DNA from: an uncultured Lacinutrix sp.
GTDB lineage: Bacteria; Bacteroidota; Bacteroidia; Flavobacteriales; Flavobacteriaceae
DNA: 35,128 nt
Direction of reading: 5' to 3'
NCBI GenBank assembly: GCA_937129145.1
Contig: CAKZMU010000087.1
Location: 1 to 35,128, forward strand
This document shows positions 33,272-35,128 of this stretch, in pieces. The notes beneath the pieces are model-generated. The model was not told the origin of the DNA. It saw nothing but the letters and a program-made list of their open reading frames with translations, and did no database searches. Position 1 is the stretch's first letter. Each line of letters begins with the position of its first letter. A program made the position numbers and the translations under genes.

Positions 33272-34177
33272 TTACTTATCATCTTTCTTAATTATTTCTG
33301 AAGCAGTTACTTTATCAGTATATAAGATATGTGTATATCGATTTTGTTCTTCAGAAAATTTCTTATATAAAAACATTTCATGGGATAAGGTAGTATTATA
33401 GATATTATCCTCTCTTTCAATAGTGCTAATTTTTAACCCTGTACCGTCATTATTTAACATGCTTCCCTCACTAAATACATGGTCAATGGACGTGATTTTT
33501 TTAGAATCAAAATTTACAGAATCTTTTAACAAGTAACCTCCAATTCTTACTTTGTCAAAAAGGGGTGTAAAAGAATTATGTACATTTCCAGTTAGAGTAA
33601 CTATTTTGGTGTTTGGATGTTTATCATGGATGTTGCGTATTTCCCTGTACATGGATGAATCTCTGGGTGAAGATTGGTAAGAATTGTCAATGAATTTTAA
33701 AATAATTCCATCATTTTTAATGCTTTTGTATACTAAATCAAGCCATGCTACACCATTTCTACCGTCAAAATTTTTTCCACGAAAGAAATCCAATTCTTTT
33801 AACTCGGAAATTGACATCTCGTCTGACAAGTTATTCATAAGTGAAGCACGAATTTCCATAGCCATTATCACGCTGCCTTCGTGTTTAGCAATCAGTTCAC
33901 ATAGTCCATAAGCAAATTCAGCAGGTTCATTTGTTCCGTGCATTTCGCCAATCATTAATATTTCAAAATTTGCAATTTTATCGTATATCTTGTTGCTCAA
34001 CTTTGATAAGCTTTCAATAGGTATCGCATTCTTTTTTAAATCCTTTTGTTTTTCTGTCATTTCTACAGAATAATCAATAAAATCTGATGTTTCATCTGAT
34101 GTTGTTTGTTTTTCTGCATTTTCTTTACAAGAAGTTAATCCAATTAGAATAATTAATAGAGTTAAGATTTTTTTCAT
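33272..34177 (-). CDS. ChaN/erythromycin-esterase-like lipoprotein
   Basis: The 301-residue product starts with a lipoprotein signal (ILIGLTSC, Cys17). The first strand of the domain reads FEILMIGEMHGTNEPAEFAY, the GE-x-H-G-T signature of the EreA/ChaN superfamily. Later landmarks are VIMAMEIRAS and VTLTGNVHNS, whose His matches the second conserved His. Members are metal-independent esterases, haem-binding ChaN proteins or putative proteases. The precise role here is unknown. It is a single gene behind a duplicated operator-promoter (34195-34237), so expression should be controlled by a repressor not seen in this window. It is convergent with the GH113-like gene. Confidence 0.75.
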   Translation of the reverse strand: MKKILTLLIILIGLTSCKENAEKQTTSDETSDFIDYSVEMTEKQKDLKKNAIPIESLSKLSNKIYDKIANFEILMIGEMHGTNEPAEFAYGLCELIAKHEGSVIMAMEIRASLMNNLSDEMSISELKELDFFRGKNFDGRNGVAWLDLVYKSIKNDGIILKFIDNSYQSSPRDSSMYREIRNIHDKHPNTKIVTLTGNVHNSFTPLFDKVRIGGYLLKDSVNFDSKKITSIDHVFSEGSMLNNDGTGLKISTIEREDNIYNTTLSHEMFLYKKFSEEQNRYTHILYTDKVTASEIIKKDDK

Positions 34178-34194
34178 AAAAAATATATTTATCC

Positions 34195-34237
34195 TCTACA
34201 AACGTAGAGTTTTTATTTTGTTTCTACAAACGTAGAG
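34195..34237 (-). promoter_or_regulatory. Duplicated BlaI-like operator overlapping the promoter
   Basis: The 15-base sequence TCTACAAACGTAGAG occurs twice (34195-34209 and 34223-34237), 28 bases apart, each an inverted repeat TCTAC-AAAC-GTAGA. The core TACAAACGTA differs by one base from the TACAnnTGTA operator of BlaI/MecI/CopY repressors. Read on the minus strand, the gene-near copy contains TACGTTTG (34199-34206), a perfect -7 TAnnTTTG. The far copy supplies TTTG (34227-34230) as -33 with a 20-base spacer. A repressor bound to either copy would therefore cover a promoter element. The predicted leader is about 15 bases. Confidence 0.7.
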
Positions 34238-34274
34238 AGTATTTTGTAAACCTTGGTTTTCTAATTGGCTACAA

Positions 34275-35128
34275 CTAACGTATATGACTCCCTGCATTCA
34301 CATCAATAGTTGCTCCTGTGGCATGATCCATATTGCCACTGCACATTAAGGCAACTAATGGTGCAATGTCACTTGGTTTAGTCAATTCATTTAAAGCAAT
34401 TTCATTAAGTACACGTGCTTCGCCATGCGTTTCAATAAACGCTTCTGCCATTTGTGTTCTGGTAAATCCAGGTGCAATCACAAACGATTTTATGTTGTCT
34501 TTCCCAAATGAACGTGCTACACTTCTAGCTAATGAGGTTAAGCCTCCTTTTGATGCTGCGTAAGCTAAGTATTCTTCGGTTTCACCTCTAAATACGGCAC
34601 GACTACCAATGTAGATAAAACGTCCGCTGTTTTGTGTTCTAAAATGGTCGATGCCTAACTTGGTCATAATACCAACAGCATTTAGGTTAATGGCAATAGT
34701 AGTTTCCCAAACCTTCAACCAATCGTCTAAGCTATCATTTGTGGAGTGTTTTAAAAAGACACCAGCGTTTAAAATAATGGTGTCTATACGTCCAAATGCT
34801 TTTATTACATTTTCAACAAGATGCACGACATCTATTGTTTTACTTAAATCTGCCTGAAAAATTTGTGAATTAGTCTCAGGATACTTAGCTACTAAATTTT
34901 CAGCTGAAGCCTTATCAGAATTATAATGAACAGCCACTCTTGCTCCCATTTTCATAGCATACTCTGCCATGCCTTGACCAATGCCTTTAGAAGCACCTGT
35001 TATTAAAATATTTTTGCCTTTTAAATCTATGTCATGATCCCAGTGAGCGCTGTGAAAAATAGGCCCTTTGAAGGTTTCTTTTCCGTTAATTTCTGGAATG
35101 GATGGATTGCTAAGTGGGCTGACGGCTG
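34275..35128 (-). CDS. Chimeric flavin monooxygenase (N-terminal part) / short-chain dehydrogenase, partial
   Basis: The frame is open from the stop at 34275-34277 to the window edge without any start, so the gene continues beyond 35128. The edge part (about 35031-35126) reads [16 protein letters not shown] and then [12 protein letters not shown], which fits the Baeyer-Villiger/FMO fingerprint FxGxxxHxxxW(P/D). It continues HDIDLKGKN and, instead of the monooxygenase NADPH motif, [10 protein letters not shown], the TGxxxGxG of short-chain dehydrogenases. A complete SDR follows, with LNAG, the catalytic Ser in YIGSRAV, YAASK (YxxxK), and an end [11 protein letters not shown]. The first ATG in the frame (34968-34970) lies after the Rossmann motif, so the SDR has no start of its own. 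It is either a true fusion or the product of a deletion joining two neighbouring oxidoreductase genes. Confidence 0.85.
   Translation of the reverse strand, partial: AVSPLSNPSIPEINGKETFKGPIFHSAHWDHDIDLKGKNILITGASKGIGQGMAEYAMKMGARVAVHYNSDKASAENLVAKYPETNSQIFQADLSKTIDVVHLVENVIKAFGRIDTIILNAGVFLKHSTNDSLDDWLKVWETTIAINLNAVGIMTKLGIDHFRTQNSGRFIYIGSRAVFRGETEEYLAYAASKGGLTSLARSVARSFGKDNIKSFVIAPGFTRTQMAEAFIETHGEARVLNEIALNELTKPSDIAPLVALMCSGNMDHATGATIDVNAGSHIR

Overview
The window looks like chromosomal DNA of a marine Bacteroidota bacterium, most likely a Flavobacteriaceae member. The DNA is AT-rich, and I see Bacteroidota-type promoters (TTG or TTTG, about 20 nt, TAnnTTTG). There are almost no Shine-Dalgarno sites. 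A type IX secretion C-terminal signal, SusD-free secreted S9 and Asp-box proteins, and lipoproteins of flavobacterial type are also present. Genus cannot be fixed from sequence alone. No tRNA, rRNA, CRISPR, integrase or insertion sequence was seen.

Layout. (1) 27-7927, minus strand: a secreted-peptidase cluster read as S9 oligopeptidase, M13 metallopeptidase, then an Asp-box (sortilin/VPS10-like) beta-propeller protein. (2) 8018-12739, minus: a surface-protein region with signs of decay. It holds a frameshifted gene remnant, a YadA-head/S74-chaperone fibre protein, a repeat lipoprotein, a lipoprotein gene with an in-frame TAA, and an orphan type IX sorting domain. (3) 12885-15805, minus: a TPR sensor histidine kinase overlapping a LytTR response regulator. 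(4) 16042-18966, minus: a fucose operon of mutarotase, FucP-type permease, and an unusual fused nucleotidyltransferase/GHMP-kinase. (5) 19368-20452: a small unknown protein and two cold-shock proteins with clear promoters and a terminator. (6) 20660-30609: an M23/LysM cell-wall hydrolase, an EamA exporter, and a second secreted-peptidase cluster (Asp-box propeller, DPP IV-like S9, S9 oligopeptidase). This second cluster is paralogous to cluster 1. (7) 30745-33019, plus: a class A beta-lactamase-like lipoprotein overlapping a membrane-anchored GH113-like TIM barrel. (8) 33041-35128: a GC-richer palindromic intergenic element, a ChaN/EreA-like lipoprotein behind a duplicated operator-promoter, and a gene running off the window edge.

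The two peptidase clusters probably act together outside the cytoplasm to break proteins into di- and oligopeptides. The fucose operon probably handles imported L-fucose towards an activated sugar.

The most striking single observation is at the right edge. A short-chain dehydrogenase has no start codon of its own. It is fused in frame to the FAD-side half of a Baeyer-Villiger/flavin monooxygenase, and the junction lies exactly where both families begin a Rossmann NAD(P) fold. Other points worth a look are the BlaI-like operator repeats that double as the -33 and -7 promoter elements, an AACCAACCAA leader shared by peptidase and propeller genes, and the compact fucose kinase/nucleotidyltransferase fusion.
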